A DNA stretch of 22,115 bases. Source: Pseudomonadota bacterium. GTDB taxonomy: Bacteria > Pseudomonadota > Gammaproteobacteria > Xanthomonadales > Rhodanobacteraceae. The notes under the pieces were generated by a model. It did not search any database. It saw only the letters and a program-made list of their open reading frames with translations, and was not told the origin of the DNA. The DNA is taken from contig JAEZQS010000251.1 of the NCBI GenBank assembly GCA_023412995.1, positions 1-22,115 on the forward strand, written 5' to 3'. Shown one piece after another: positions 1 through 9,979 of the stretch. How positions within the stretch are numbered: position 1 is the stretch's first letter; each line of letters starts with the position of its first letter. Both the position numbers and the translations under genes were made by a program.

Positions 1-68
1 GCGGCAATCTGCCGCGCGCCCGTGAGCCGCCCGACGGCCCCTCGCGCCGGCGCCGGCGCCCGGGTCGA

Positions 69-98
69 TTGCGGGCGCGATGGCGGCCTTGTTAAACT
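69..98 (+). promoter_or_regulatory. Possible sigma-70 promoter of the atp operon
   Basis: A -35-like TTGCGG (69-74) is separated by 18 bases from a -10-like TAAACT (93-98, 4 of 6 consensus bases). Transcription would start near 105, leaving a leader of about 65 bases before the GTG chosen for atpI. Just upstream, 44-59 is a perfect 16-base GC palindrome, and the rest of 1-68 shows no recognisable gene, although the first 25 bases could be the tail of an upstream reading frame ending at TGA 23-25. The match is moderate and is judged by eye. Confidence 0.35.
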
Positions 99-169
99 CC
101 GCGGCCTTTGGAGACGGTGCCGCGTCGGGAGATGCGCGCCGCAGCCGATCTCCCGACGAGAGTTCCCGA

Positions 170-541
170 GTGCGTAATTCCATCGCCCACGGCTGGCACG
201 TGGCGGGGCGCACCGCGGCCCTGCAGGCTGGCGCAAGCCTTGCCGCAGCCGTGGTCGCGGCAGCGGGTTTCGGCGGGCGGGCGGGTGCGGCAGCGCTGGC
301 GGGCGGATTCATCGTCTGCGTCGGCAATGTCCTGTTCGCATGGCGCCTGCTCGGCCGTGGCGTGGTCCCGGCAGGCGTGGCGCTGCGTTCCGCATGGGCG
401 GCGGAGGCGCTGAAGTGGACCTGGCTGGTCGCGATGCTGTACCTCGCGATCGCCGTCTGGAAACTGCCGTTCCCAGGGCTTCTCGGCGGAATCCTGGCAG
501 CGCAGTTCGCGTTTTGGCTCGCCCTCATTGCAACCAGGTAG
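170..541 (+). CDS. atpI: ATP synthase subunit I (AtpI), membrane assembly factor
   Basis: Small hydrophobic protein encoded first in the operon; the AtpI family is thought to help assemble the c-ring. I place the start at GTG 170 (VRNSIAHGW...), giving 123 residues, close to the usual size of about 126. An ATG at 80 is in frame, but it would add 30 residues of low-complexity Ala/Arg/Ser sequence and lies over the probable promoter. The GTG has a GAGAG-like ribosome site 8 to 13 bases upstream. Several membrane segments are visible: an Ala/Gly-rich pair in the first half, then two in the second half around WTWLVAMLYLAIAV and GGILAAQFAFWLALI. The stop is 4 bases before atpB. AtpI is poorly conserved in sequence, so identification rests mainly on position, size and topology. 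Confidence 0.8.
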   Translation: MRNSIAHGWHVAGRTAALQAGASLAAAVVAAAGFGGRAGAAALAGGFIVCVGNVLFAWRLLGRGVVPAGVALRSAWAAEALKWTWLVAMLYLAIAVWKLPFPGLLGGILAAQFAFWLALIATR

Positions 542-545
542 AAAG

Positions 546-1418
546 ATGGCCACCGAAGCAGCCGGCGCAGCAGTCGACATGACCGGATACATCCAGCACC
601 ACCTGCACCACCTGCAGCTGAGCCTGGGTGATGGTCCCTTCATGAAGATCAACATCGACACGCTGTTCTTCACGCTGGTGACCGCGCTGGTGTTCCTGGT
701 GCTGTTCATCCGCGTCGCCCGGCGTGCCCAGGCCGGCGTGCCGGGCCGCGTGCAGTGCGCGATCGAGATGGTGGTGCTGTTCGTCGACGGCCTGGTGAAG
801 GAAACCTTCCACGGCCGCAGCCGCATGCTGGCGCCGCTGCTGATCACCATCTTCTGCCTCGTGTTCCTGATGAATTTCATGGACCTGCTGCCGATCGACC
901 TGCTGCCGTGGGCGTGGGCGAGCGGCCATTCGCTGGCAGGCCACGACCCGGCGCACGCGTACCTGCGCATCGTGCCCACCGCCGACCTCAACACCACCCT
1001 CGGCCTCGCGCTCGGCGTCTTCGTGCTGATCCAGTACGAAGGCATCAAGCACAAGGGCGTGGGCAAGTTCTTCGGCGAGTTCCTGACCGCGCCGTTCCAC
1101 GCCGAAGGGCCGGTCGGCAAGGTCCTGCTGGCCCTGCCGAACCTGCTGCTGCGCCTGATCGAGGAAGCGGTGCGCCCGGTTTCGCTGAGCCTGCGACTGT
1201 TCGGCAACATGTACGCGGGCGAGCTCATCTTCATCCTGATCGCGGTGATGACCCTCGGTGCGGCGCTGGGTGATTTCTCCACCTGGCCGCTCGGCATCGG
1301 GCAGTTCATCGCCGGCTTTGGCTGGACCGCATTCCATATCCTGATCATCACGCTGCAGGCCTTCATCTTCATGGTGCTGAGCCTGGTCTACCTCAGCATG
1401 GCGGCCGAGAGTCACTAG
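546..1418 (+). CDS. atpB: F1Fo ATP synthase subunit a
   Basis: Membrane stator subunit that forms the two proton half-channels against the c-ring. The 290-residue protein carries the family signature SLRLFGNMYAGELI; the Arg in SLRLFGN (about residue 217) is the equivalent of the essential E. coli Arg210. The hydrophobic helices, the LPIDLLP and NLLLRLIEE regions, and a C-terminal Gln/His-containing helix (TAFHILIITLQAFIF) are as expected. The start is ATG 546 (MATEAAGAAVD), because an in-frame ATG at 528 overlaps the end of atpI and would add six atypical residues; AGG/GGTAGAAAG lies directly upstream. A long 178-base gap holding two hairpins follows before atpE. Confidence 0.97.
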   Translation: MATEAAGAAVDMTGYIQHHLHHLQLSLGDGPFMKINIDTLFFTLVTALVFLVLFIRVARRAQAGVPGRVQCAIEMVVLFVDGLVKETFHGRSRMLAPLLITIFCLVFLMNFMDLLPIDLLPWAWASGHSLAGHDPAHAYLRIVPTADLNTTLGLALGVFVLIQYEGIKHKGVGKFFGEFLTAPFHAEGPVGKVLLALPNLLLRLIEEAVRPVSLSLRLFGNMYAGELIFILIAVMTLGAALGDFSTWPLGIGQFIAGFGWTAFHILIITLQAFIFMVLSLVYLSMAAESH

Positions 1419-1451
1419 CTTTTGCAGTCGTCCCTGACTGCGAGAGCAAGA

Positions 1452-1479
1452 GCGGCCATCCGTGGCCGCACTTTTCAAG
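1452..1479. repeat. Palindromic repeat, family B, copy 1 (atpB-atpE gap)
   Basis: A perfect 7-bp GC stem, GCGGCCA (1452-1458) with TGGCCGC (1463-1469) and loop TCCG, is followed at once by ACTTTTCAAG. The same core-plus-tail sequence recurs twice in the atpG-atpD gap. In RNA it looks like a GC hairpin with a very short U tract, so it could act as a leaky terminator, a processing barrier or simply a dispersed repeat. Its presence is certain; its role is not known. Confidence 0.75.
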
Positions 1480-1519
1480 TGGAGCACCGGTGGCCGGGAT
1501 GGCGCCGCGGCGGGGAGTA

Positions 1520-1545
1520 GCGGCCACGCAGGCATGCGTGGCTGC
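1520..1545 (+). promoter_or_regulatory. 11-bp RNA hairpin upstream of atpE
   Basis: GCGGCCACGCA (1520-1530) pairs with TGCGTGGCTGC (1535-1545) around a GGCA loop, with 10 Watson-Crick pairs and one G-U. It lies 41 bases before the GGAG of atpE and is followed by TTTGAAGCAACA and an A/C-rich stretch. In E. coli the atpB-atpE interval enhances translation of subunit c, which is needed in several copies per complex. A comparable role here, or a 5' stabilising role after RNA cleavage, is an inference. Confidence 0.55.
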
Positions 1546-1596
1546 TTTGAAGCAACACCGAATCATTCAACTCACTGAGAAAACCCGGAGAACACC

Positions 1597-1884
1597 ATGG
1601 AAACCATCGCCAACGTCGCCCAGATCGCGGATGTGCTGAGCATGACCGTCATTGCCGCGGCGCTCCTGATCGGCCTCGGCGCGCTCGGCACCGCGATCGG
1701 CTTCGCCATCCTCGGCGGCAAGTTCATCGAGGGTTCGTCGCGCCAGCCGGAGCTGACCCCGATGCTGCAGACGAAGATGTTCATCGTGGCGGGCCTGCTC
1801 GACGCGGTGCCGATGATCGGCGTGGCGATCGCGCTGCTGCTGCTGTTCGCCAACCCGCTGCTCGGCAGCCTCGGCGTCAAGTAA
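1597..1884 (+). CDS. atpE: F1Fo ATP synthase subunit c
   Basis: Proteolipid of the rotor ring: a 95-residue hairpin of two membrane helices. The first helix has the small-residue pattern GLGALGTAIG (about 26-35). The polar loop contains the conserved Arg-Gln-Pro (49-51). The second helix carries the proton-binding acid Asp69 in AGLLDAVPMIG. There is no sign of the Gln/Glu/Ser set of sodium-binding c subunits, so a proton enzyme is expected. The start ATG 1597 has GGAG (1587-1590) six bases upstream. The protein is longer than the E. coli one (79), with extra residues at both ends. It is preceded by a long structured gap, consistent with separate control of this high-copy subunit. Confidence 0.97.
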   Translation: METIANVAQIADVLSMTVIAAALLIGLGALGTAIGFAILGGKFIEGSSRQPELTPMLQTKMFIVAGLLDAVPMIGVAIALLLLFANPLLGSLGVK

Positions 1885-1942
1885 GCACCCGCAGCATCCG
1901 GTGGCGCGCGCGTGCGCCGCGCCACCCGCCAGGAGCATCGCA

Positions 1943-2413
1943 ATGGAGCCGAACATTACCCTCGTCATCCAGGGCCTGGCGTTCTTCGCCGTGGTCCTGC
2001 TCGTGATGAAGTACGGATGGCCGCACATCATCGCGGCGATCGAGGAACGCCAGCAGAAGATCGCCGAAGGCCTGAACCAGGCCGAGAAGGCGCGTCGCGA
2101 GCTGGCCGATGCCGATGCGCGCGTGGCGGACGAGATCCGCAAGGCCCGCGCGGAAGCGACCGCGATCATCGACCGCGCCCATGCGCAGGCGACCCAGATC
2201 GTGGAAAAGGCGCGCGAGGACGCGGTGGTGGAAGCCACCCGCCAGAAGGCGATCGCCGCGGCCGACATCGAGGCACAGGCGCATCGCGCCCGCGAGGAAC
2301 TGCGCGGCAAGGTGGCTTCGCTCGCAGTCGCCGGCGCCGAGCGCATCCTGCGTCGCGAGATCGACGCGCAGGCGCAGAAGTCGCTGATCGACCAGCTCGT
2401 TGCCGGAATCTGA
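1943..2413 (+). CDS. atpF: F1Fo ATP synthase subunit b
   Basis: Peripheral stalk subunit of 156 residues, the same length as in E. coli. One N-terminal membrane helix (about 5-25, IQGLAFFAVVLLVMKYGW) is followed by a long charged alpha-helical coiled coil rich in Ala, Glu, Arg and Lys through to the C-terminus (DQLVAGI). The start is ATG 1943 (MEPNITLVIQG), with AGGAG (1931-1935) seven bases upstream. An in-frame ATG at 1901 would add 14 residues of Ala/Arg-rich sequence not seen in this family and is rejected. The gene ends three bases before atpH, so the two stalk subunits are probably translated in a coupled way. Confidence 0.97.
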   Translation: MEPNITLVIQGLAFFAVVLLVMKYGWPHIIAAIEERQQKIAEGLNQAEKARRELADADARVADEIRKARAEATAIIDRAHAQATQIVEKAREDAVVEATRQKAIAAADIEAQAHRAREELRGKVASLAVAGAERILRREIDAQAQKSLIDQLVAGI

Positions 2414-2415
2414 CG

Positions 2416-2949
2416 ATGTCCAGCACCCTCACGCTTGCCCGTCCCTACGCCCGCGCCGCCTTCGAGCTGGCACGATCGCATGGCGCGCTCGGCGACTGGG
2501 CGGCGAAGCTCGCGCTGTCGGCCGGCGTCGCCGCCGACGCGCGCGTGGCGCGCCTGCTCGGCGACCCGCGCGCCAGCGAGCAGCAGGTGGTCGCCCTGGT
2601 CACGCCGCCGGGCGAGGAAGCCGGCTCGGACTACGCCGGCTTCCTGCGCGTGCTGGCCGACAACGGGCGCCTCGGCGTCCTGCCGGAGATCGCCACGCTG
2701 TACGGCGAGCTGAAGCGCGAGGCCGAGAAGGTGCTCGACGTGACGGTGCGCGCACCGGCGCCGATCGACGAGGCCGGCATCGAGCAGCTCAAGGTGGCGC
2801 TGAAGCGCCGCTTCGGGCGCGACATCCAGATCAGCCAGACGGTCGACCCCGACGTGCTGGGCGGCGCCGTGATCGACGCCGGCGAGATCGTCATCGACGG
2901 GTCCGTGCGCGGCCAGCTGCAGCGGCTCGCACAGGCGCTCGCCGGCTAG
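2416..2949 (+). CDS. atpH: F1Fo ATP synthase subunit delta
   Basis: Peripheral stalk protein linking the alpha/beta crown to subunit b (OSCP family), 177 residues as in E. coli. The N-terminal six-helix domain starts with the typical ARPYARAAFELA. The C-terminal half contains the conserved VTVRAPAPIDE and the family signature GGAVIDAGEIVIDGSVRGQL. The start ATG 2416 lies two bases after the atpF stop and has only a weak GGA ribosome site, so re-initiation from atpF is likely. Confidence 0.97.
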   Translation: MSSTLTLARPYARAAFELARSHGALGDWAAKLALSAGVAADARVARLLGDPRASEQQVVALVTPPGEEAGSDYAGFLRVLADNGRLGVLPEIATLYGELKREAEKVLDVTVRAPAPIDEAGIEQLKVALKRRFGRDIQISQTVDPDVLGGAVIDAGEIVIDGSVRGQLQRLAQALAG

Positions 2950-3067
2950 CCCAACCACGCCAGGCCAGGCCGCGCGCCGCCCGGGTCCGGGCGCGCCCGC
3001 AACCCCGCCGAACATCCACCGAAAACAGCGTGCGCCGCGACCACGGCGCACGAACCGGGAAACGACC

Positions 3068-4615
<1,548 letters not shown>

Positions 4616-4620
4616 GAGCC

Positions 4621-4701
4621 GGGAATAGGGAATAGGGAATAGGGAATCGCGGACGGGGACGTGGCGCTGTTGCCATTCCCGATTCCCCATTCTCCATTCC
4701 C
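4621..4701. repeat. Inverted repeat, family A, copy 1 (atpA-atpG gap)
   Basis: The left arm (4621-4647) is four heptamer-spaced units of GGGAAT with A between them. The right arm (4675-4701) is the complement of the same pattern (ATTCCC units separated by single bases). The arms are 27 bases each with about 23 matching positions, and the loop is 4648-4674. The transcript would fold into a long hairpin six bases after the atpA stop and about 27 bases before the atpG start. A second copy lies between atpD and atpC. Short period-7 arms like these suggest a dispersed palindromic element rather than an ordinary terminator, since no U tract follows. Confidence 0.85.
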
Positions 4702-4728
4702 GCGCAGCGAGCAAAGCGAGCGAAGCAC

Positions 4729-5592
4729 ATGGCAGGCGCAAGAGAAATCCGCACCAAGATCAAGAGCGTCGCGAACACGCGCAAGGTGACGCGCGCGCTC
4801 GAGATGGTCTCGGCGTCGAAGATCCGCAAGGCGCAGGAACTGATGCGCTCGTCGCGTCCGTACGCGCGCATGATGCGCCAGGTGATCGGCCACATGGCGC
4901 ACGCCAACGTCGAGTACAAGCATCCGTTCCTGGTCGAGCGCAGCGAGGTGCGGCGCGTCGGCTACGTCATCGTCTCGACCGACCGCGGTCTCTGCGGCGG
5001 GCTCAATTCCAACCTGTTCCGGCGCCTTCTGGGCGAGATCCGCGGCTGGCAGGAACGGGGCGTCGAGGTCGACGTCGTGTGCATCGGCCAGAAGGCGGTG
5101 CAGTTCTTCCGCCGCCTCAAGGTCAACATGGTCGGATCGGTCACGCACCTCGGCGCCAAGCCGCAGGTCGCGCAGCTGATCGGCGTGATCAAGGTCGTGC
5201 TCGACGCCTACAACGACGGGCGCATCGACCGCCTCGCCATCGCCTACAACGACTTCGTCAACACCATGACGCAGCGGCCGACCATCACGCCGCTGCTGCC
5301 GCTGCCGCCGTCGGAAGACGCGGTGGCGACGCATGCGTGGGACTACCTGTACGAACCGGACGCCGAAACGGTGCTCGACCACGTCCTGACGCGCTACATC
5401 GAGTCGCTGGTGTACCAGGCGGTGCTGGAGAACCTCGCCAGCGAGCACGCCGCGCGCATGGTGGCGATGAAGAGCGCGTCCGACAACGCCACCAAGGCGA
5501 TCGGCTCGCTCACCCTCGTCTACAACAAGGCGCGCCAGGCGGCGATCACGCAGGAAATCAGCGAGATCGTCGGCGGGGCGGCGGCGGTATAG
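4729..5592 (+). CDS. atpG: F1Fo ATP synthase subunit gamma
   Basis: Central rotor shaft, 287 residues, identical in length to E. coli. The N-terminal coiled-coil helix (AGAREIRTKIKSVANTRKVTRALEMVSASK) and the C-terminal helix (MVAMKSASDNATKAIGSL...NKARQAAITQEISEIVGGAAA) form the coiled coil that turns inside alpha3beta3. Between them is the Rossmann-like domain with STDRGLCGGLN. The start ATG 4729 has only a purine-rich GAGCGAAG upstream rather than a strong ribosome site. The start sits just after the GGGAAT hairpin, whose formation or cleavage might affect gamma translation (inference). Confidence 0.98.
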   Translation: MAGAREIRTKIKSVANTRKVTRALEMVSASKIRKAQELMRSSRPYARMMRQVIGHMAHANVEYKHPFLVERSEVRRVGYVIVSTDRGLCGGLNSNLFRRLLGEIRGWQERGVEVDVVCIGQKAVQFFRRLKVNMVGSVTHLGAKPQVAQLIGVIKVVLDAYNDGRIDRLAIAYNDFVNTMTQRPTITPLLPLPPSEDAVATHAWDYLYEPDAETVLDHVLTRYIESLVYQAVLENLASEHAARMVAMKSASDNATKAIGSLTLVYNKARQAAITQEISEIVGGAAAV

Positions 5593-5650
5593 GTGCGCTC
5601 GTGGTGTATTGGTGCGCCCGCCCCTGAGCGCAAGGCAGGTGAAGCGTGCC

Positions 5651-5691
5651 ATCCATGGCCGCACTTCTTAAGAACAGCACGGCTTCGGCCG
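5651..5691. repeat. Palindromic repeat, family B, copy 2 (atpG-atpD gap)
   Basis: ATCCATGGCCGCACTTCTTAAG repeats the family B core-and-tail seen in the atpB-atpE gap, here with a less perfect left arm. It continues into AACAGCACGGCTTCGGCCG. Positions 5658-5691 match 5727-5760 at 30 of 34 bases, so the two copies in this gap are a tandem direct repeat with a 69-base period. Confidence 0.7.
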
Positions 5692-5706
5692 GCTGCGTAT
5701 TCCACT

Positions 5707-5760
5707 TGAAAGGCGGTGGTCGATAGCCGCACTTTTCAACCACAGCACGGCTTCGGCCGC
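5707..5760. repeat. Palindromic repeat, family B, copy 3 (atpG-atpD gap)
   Basis: TTGAAAGGCGG (5707-5717) is an imperfect inverted match of CCGCACTTTTCAA (5728-5740), giving a hairpin with a bulge. The right side, 5727-5760, is the second member of the 34-base direct repeat that begins at 5658. It ends 36 bases before the atpD start, upstream of the GGAG ribosome site. TTCAAGTGGA at 1474-1483 also recurs inverted at 5702-5711, so the gap contains pieces of the element in both orientations. Confidence 0.65.
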
Positions 5761-5796
5761 TTGCGGTCTCTGAAAGAGTCATCCGGAGCACATCCA

Positions 5797-7236
<1,440 letters not shown>

Positions 7237-7246
7237 CGGCTGCTTT

Positions 7247-7335
7247 GGGAATGGAGAATGGGGAATAGGGAATGGCAGAGCCAAAGCTCGCGACTTCCCG
7301 CTTCAACCATTCCCCATTCCCTATTCCCCATTCCC
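7247..7335. repeat. Inverted repeat, family A, copy 2 (atpD-atpC gap)
   Basis: The left arm 7247-7273 reads GGGAAT units spaced by one base, with one unit altered to GAGAAT. The right arm 7309-7335 is the complementary pattern. Arms are 27 bases and the loop is 7274-7308. Arm length and unit structure are the same as the copy between atpA and atpG, but the loop sequence differs, so the arms rather than the loop are what is conserved. It fills almost the whole gap between the atpD stop and the atpC ribosome site. Confidence 0.85.
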
Positions 7336-7360
7336 GTTGATCGAACGAAGTGAGAGCACC

Positions 7361-7783
7361 ATGAGCACCATCCGCTGCGACATCGTCAGTGCCGAGGAAG
7401 AGATCTTCCGCGGTGAGGCGACGATGGTCATCGCGACCGGCGAAATGGGCGAACTCGGCATCGCGCCGCGCCACGCGCCGCTGATCACGCGCCTCAAGCC
7501 GGGCCAGGTGCGCGTGTTGCGCGAGGACGGCGAAGAGCTCTTCTTCTATGTCTCGGGCGGCATCCTCGAGGTGCAGCCGACGGTGGTGACGGTCCTGACC
7601 GACACCGCCATCCGCGCGCGCGACCTCGACGAAGCGGCTGCCCGCAACGCCAAGGAGCAGGCCGAGCGCGCGCTGGCCGATCGTTCCGACGCCCTCGAGG
7701 TCGCCCAGGCCCAGGCCCAGCTGGCGCAGGCACTGGCCCAGCTGCAGGCCCTCGAACGGCTTCGCCGCTCCCTCAAGCATTGA
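7361..7783 (+). CDS. atpC: F1Fo ATP synthase subunit epsilon
   Basis: Rotor subunit and inhibitor of ATP hydrolysis, 140 residues (E. coli 139). The N-terminal beta-sandwich starts STIRCDIVSAEEEIFRGEA and contains GELGIAPRHAPLITRLKPG. The C-terminal part is a two-helix hairpin rich in Ala, Gln and Glu ending RLRRSLKH. The start is ATG 7361; an in-frame ATG at 7337 lies at the edge of the palindrome and adds only eight atypical residues. The ribosome site is a modest GTGAGAG. This is the last gene of the operon. Confidence 0.96.
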   Translation: MSTIRCDIVSAEEEIFRGEATMVIATGEMGELGIAPRHAPLITRLKPGQVRVLREDGEELFFYVSGGILEVQPTVVTVLTDTAIRARDLDEAAARNAKEQAERALADRSDALEVAQAQAQLAQALAQLQALERLRRSLKH

Positions 7784-7796
7784 GGGCACGGGACGA

Positions 7797-7815
7797 CGCC
7801 GCGTCGAGCGCGGCG
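7797..7815 (+). terminator. Possible end-of-operon hairpin after atpC
   Basis: CGCCGCG (7797-7803) and CGCGGCG (7809-7815) form a perfect 7-bp stem with loop TCGAG, 13 bases after the atpC stop. No T run follows, so this is not a canonical intrinsic terminator. It may mark the 3' end together with Rho. The remainder of the 7784-7959 gap holds a TTGACG (7871-7876) without a convincing -10 partner. Confidence 0.35.
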
Positions 7816-7959
7816 CCTCCCCGGACGGTTCGCATGGCGCCGCACGCCCGGTGGGTGGCCTAACGTTGGCTTGACGAGGGCGTCACGGTGCGGGCGGCCT
7901 CGGCCGTGGCAGACTCCCGCGCCGTCTGCCCGCCCCCGCGCCCCCGAGGCGCCGTTGCC

Positions 7960-9918
7960 ATGTCACTGCGCTCTTCCCTCGCCCTCGCCTGCCTGCTGGC
8001 CAGTGCCCCTGCATGGGCCGGCAACGACAGTACGTTCACCGGCCTCGAAACCTACGGCACGCTCCAATCCGGCGGCGTCACGGCGACGCTGGGCGGTGAC
8101 GCCAACCGCAATGCACGCGCCACGCTGGAATGGCGTGTCCAAGGCGCCGGCAGCTGGCGCACCGGCCACCCGCTGGTGCGCGTCGATGCCGGCCACCTCG
8201 TCGGCAGCCTGTTCGCCCTCTCGCCCGGCCAGGCCTACGAGGTGCGCGTCACCGTCAGCGACCCCGACGGCGTCGCCCAGGCGGTGCGGTCCGCCAGCCT
8301 CGCCACGCGCGCCGAGGCGGCCCCGTTCGCGCCGCAGCGCCGGCTCTACGTCTCGCCGTCGGGTTCCGACGCCAATGCCGGCACCGACCCAGCCCAGCCG
8401 CTGCGCAGCATCCAGCGGGCCGCCACCCTCGCGCGGCCCGGCGACCTGGTGTCGATCAGTGCCGGGGTCTACCGTGAATCGGTGCGGGTGGAAGCTTCCG
8501 GCAGCGCTGCCGCGCCGATCGTGTTCCGCGGTGCCGCCGGCGCCGTGCTGGACGGCGCCGATGCCGCCATTGCCGCGGGCGCGACCTGGACCGACGCCGG
8601 CAGCGGCGTCTGGTCGCGCGTGACGGGCTTCGCCACCGCGCACGTCGCCAGCGACCAGGGGCGCCTGTTCCGCTATGGCAGCCTCGCCGACCTGCGCGCG
8701 CTCGCCGCCGGCGCGCCCGGCGGCTTCCATTTCGATGGCACCACCCTGTCGGTGAAGTTCAGCGACGGCTCGCGCCCGGCGCAGCGGACGCTCCACGTCG
8801 CCCGGCTCAACGAGGGGTTCAACGTCGCCGGCCAGCACCACGTGCGCATCGAGGGGCTGGAGATCCGCCATTACGGCAGCGATTCCTACGGCAAGGGCGT
8901 CTACCTCCGCTACGCCGACGACTGCACCCTCAGCGGCAACCACATCCACGACATCGGCTCGGCCGGCGTGTGGATGAAAGGCGGCTCGCGCAACCTGCTG
9001 CAGGACAACGAGATCGACGACAGCTCGATCGACGGCTGGCCGTGGAGCCTGGTCAAGGGCTCGGGCGCGGAGAACAACGCCATCTATTTCAGCGACGATG
9101 TCGGGCGCGGCAACGTGGTGCGCTTCAACCGCATCCACGGCACCTTCAACGGCATCGGCAGCTGCGGCGCGACCCCGCCGCCGGACGGCTTCACCAGCGA
9201 AACCGACATCCATTCCAACACCTTTGCCGACCACAATGACGACGCCACGGAAACCGAGGGCTGGTGCGCCAACGTGCGCCTGTGGGACAACCACATCGTC
9301 GACTCGCTGATGGCGTTTGCGATTGCCCCGGCAGGCACCGGTCCGGTGTGGATCGTGCGCAACACCGTGCACGACCTCGGCAACGTGCACTCGGCCCTGC
9401 ACGACGGGCAGGTTTCCAGCGGGATCAAGATCAACAGCGGCTATTCGACCCCGGTCGGGCCCACGTTCGTCTACCACAACACGTTCCTGACCACGGTCCC
9501 CGACACCGATGCCATCGCGCTGATGACGCCCGGCAGCAGCAACGGCCTGACCAGCCGCAACAACGTGTATGCCGCCACCCGGCGCGCGCTGTGGAAGGAC
9601 AACCCGCTCCCGCTCGACCTCGACTACGACGATCTCCACACCAGCGGCAGCGCGCTGGTGCGCTGGCAGGCGGCGACCTATCCCGACCTGGCCGCGTTGC
9701 AGGCCGGATCGGGCCAGGAACCGCACGGCCTCTCCGCGCCGCCCGCGCTCGTCGCGCCGGGCAGCGGCAATTTCATGCCGGCGGCCGGCAGTGCGCTGAT
9801 CGACCGTGGCGTCCCGCTGCCCGGCATCAACGACGGCTATGCCGGCGCGGCGCCGGACATCGGCGCGGTCGAGCGCGTCGAGGCCGCTGACCCGGTGTTC
9901 GCCAGCGGCTTCGATTGA
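7960..9918 (+). CDS. Secreted right-handed beta-helix protein, polysaccharide lyase-like
   Basis: A 652-residue exported protein. The start ATG 7960 gives a clean signal peptide (MSLRSSLALACLLASAPAWA, cleavage after residue 20) with GAGG 10 bases upstream; 24 extra in-frame residues from 7888 would hide it. After a fibronectin-III-like beta domain (about 22-115) comes YVSPSGSDANAGTDPAQPLRSIQ, the usual entry to DUF1565/pectate-lyase-type right-handed beta-helices. Repeating Asn/Asp/Gly-rich coils follow (LSGNHIHDI, LQDNEID, VRFNRIHG, IYFSDD). The C-terminus has the DIGAVE motif common in this class and then ends ADPVFASGFD. I cannot name catalytic residues, so lyase, epimerase or binding functions are all open. 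It is unlike both neighbours and converges on the sulfotransferase gene; its substrate may be a uronate or sulfated polysaccharide (inference). Confidence 0.85.
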   Translation: MSLRSSLALACLLASAPAWAGNDSTFTGLETYGTLQSGGVTATLGGDANRNARATLEWRVQGAGSWRTGHPLVRVDAGHLVGSLFALSPGQAYEVRVTVSDPDGVAQAVRSASLATRAEAAPFAPQRRLYVSPSGSDANAGTDPAQPLRSIQRAATLARPGDLVSISAGVYRESVRVEASGSAAAPIVFRGAAGAVLDGADAAIAAGATWTDAGSGVWSRVTGFATAHVASDQGRLFRYGSLADLRALAAGAPGGFHFDGTTLSVKFSDGSRPAQRTLHVARLNEGFNVAGQHHVRIEGLEIRHYGSDSYGKGVYLRYADDCTLSGNHIHDIGSAGVWMKGGSRNLLQDNEIDDSSIDGWPWSLVKGSGAENNAIYFSDDVGRGNVVRFNRIHGTFNGIGSCGATPPPDGFTSETDIHSNTFADHNDDATETEGWCANVRLWDNHIVDSLMAFAIAPAGTGPVWIVRNTVHDLGNVHSALHDGQVSSGIKINSGYSTPVGPTFVYHNTFLTTVPDTDAIALMTPGSSNGLTSRNNVYAATRRALWKDNPLPLDLDYDDLHTSGSALVRWQAATYPDLAALQAGSGQEPHGLSAPPALVAPGSGNFMPAAGSALIDRGVPLPGINDGYAGAAPDIGAVERVEAADPVFASGFD

Positions 9919-9929
9919 GCGGGAGGCGC

Positions 9930-9965
9930 GGCCCGGGGGCCGGCGAGGGGCACGGAGCGTGCTCC
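9930..9965. terminator. Possible bidirectional terminator between convergent genes
   Basis: Two short hairpins occupy the 61-base gap between converging genes: GGCCC/GGGCC (9930-9934 with 9937-9941) and GGGGCACG/CGTGCTCC (9947-9954 with 9958-9965, one G-U pair, loop GAG). Neither is followed by a T run in either direction. Position suggests transcript ends, but the structures are weak. Confidence 0.35.
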
Positions 9966-9979
9966 TCCTCGAGGCAGGA

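Noticed and set aside
1..25. 3' end of an upstream gene (frame closing at TGA 23-25).
   Set aside because: Seven codons are too few to identify or support a gene.
80..169. ATG at 80 as the atpI start.
   Set aside because: It would add 30 residues of atypical sequence and overlap the likely promoter -10; GTG 170 gives the normal protein length.
92..1372. Long open reading frame on the minus strand across atpI-atpB, and similar ones at 5779-7284, 7963-10389, 14418-16613 and 17631-19907.
   Set aside because: They are antisense to confidently identified genes, rich in Arg/Ala/His/Gly low-complexity sequence with no recognisable domain, as expected from shadows of GC-rich codon usage.
1597..1884. 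Sodium-translocating ATP synthase.
   Set aside because: Subunit c has Asp69 in a standard proton-type context and lacks the Gln/Glu/Ser sodium ligand set.
4648..4674. Functional small RNA in the loop of the atpA-atpG palindrome.
   Set aside because: The loop shares no sequence with the second copy's loop and has no promoter or terminator of its own.
4621..4701. CRISPR-like repeat array.
   Set aside because: The repeating unit is only seven bases and is arranged as two complementary arms, not direct repeats with unique spacers; no cas genes are present.
5716..5796. ATG at 5716 as the atpD start.
   Set aside because: The added 27 residues are translated from the repeat element; ATG 5797 gives the conserved MNQGKVVQIIG start with a good GGAG site.
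9886..9918. PEP-CTERM sorting signal on the beta-helix protein, which would link it to an exosortase.
   Set aside because: There is no Pro-Glu-Pro motif, transmembrane helix or terminal Arg cluster; the tail is a short soluble FASGFD.
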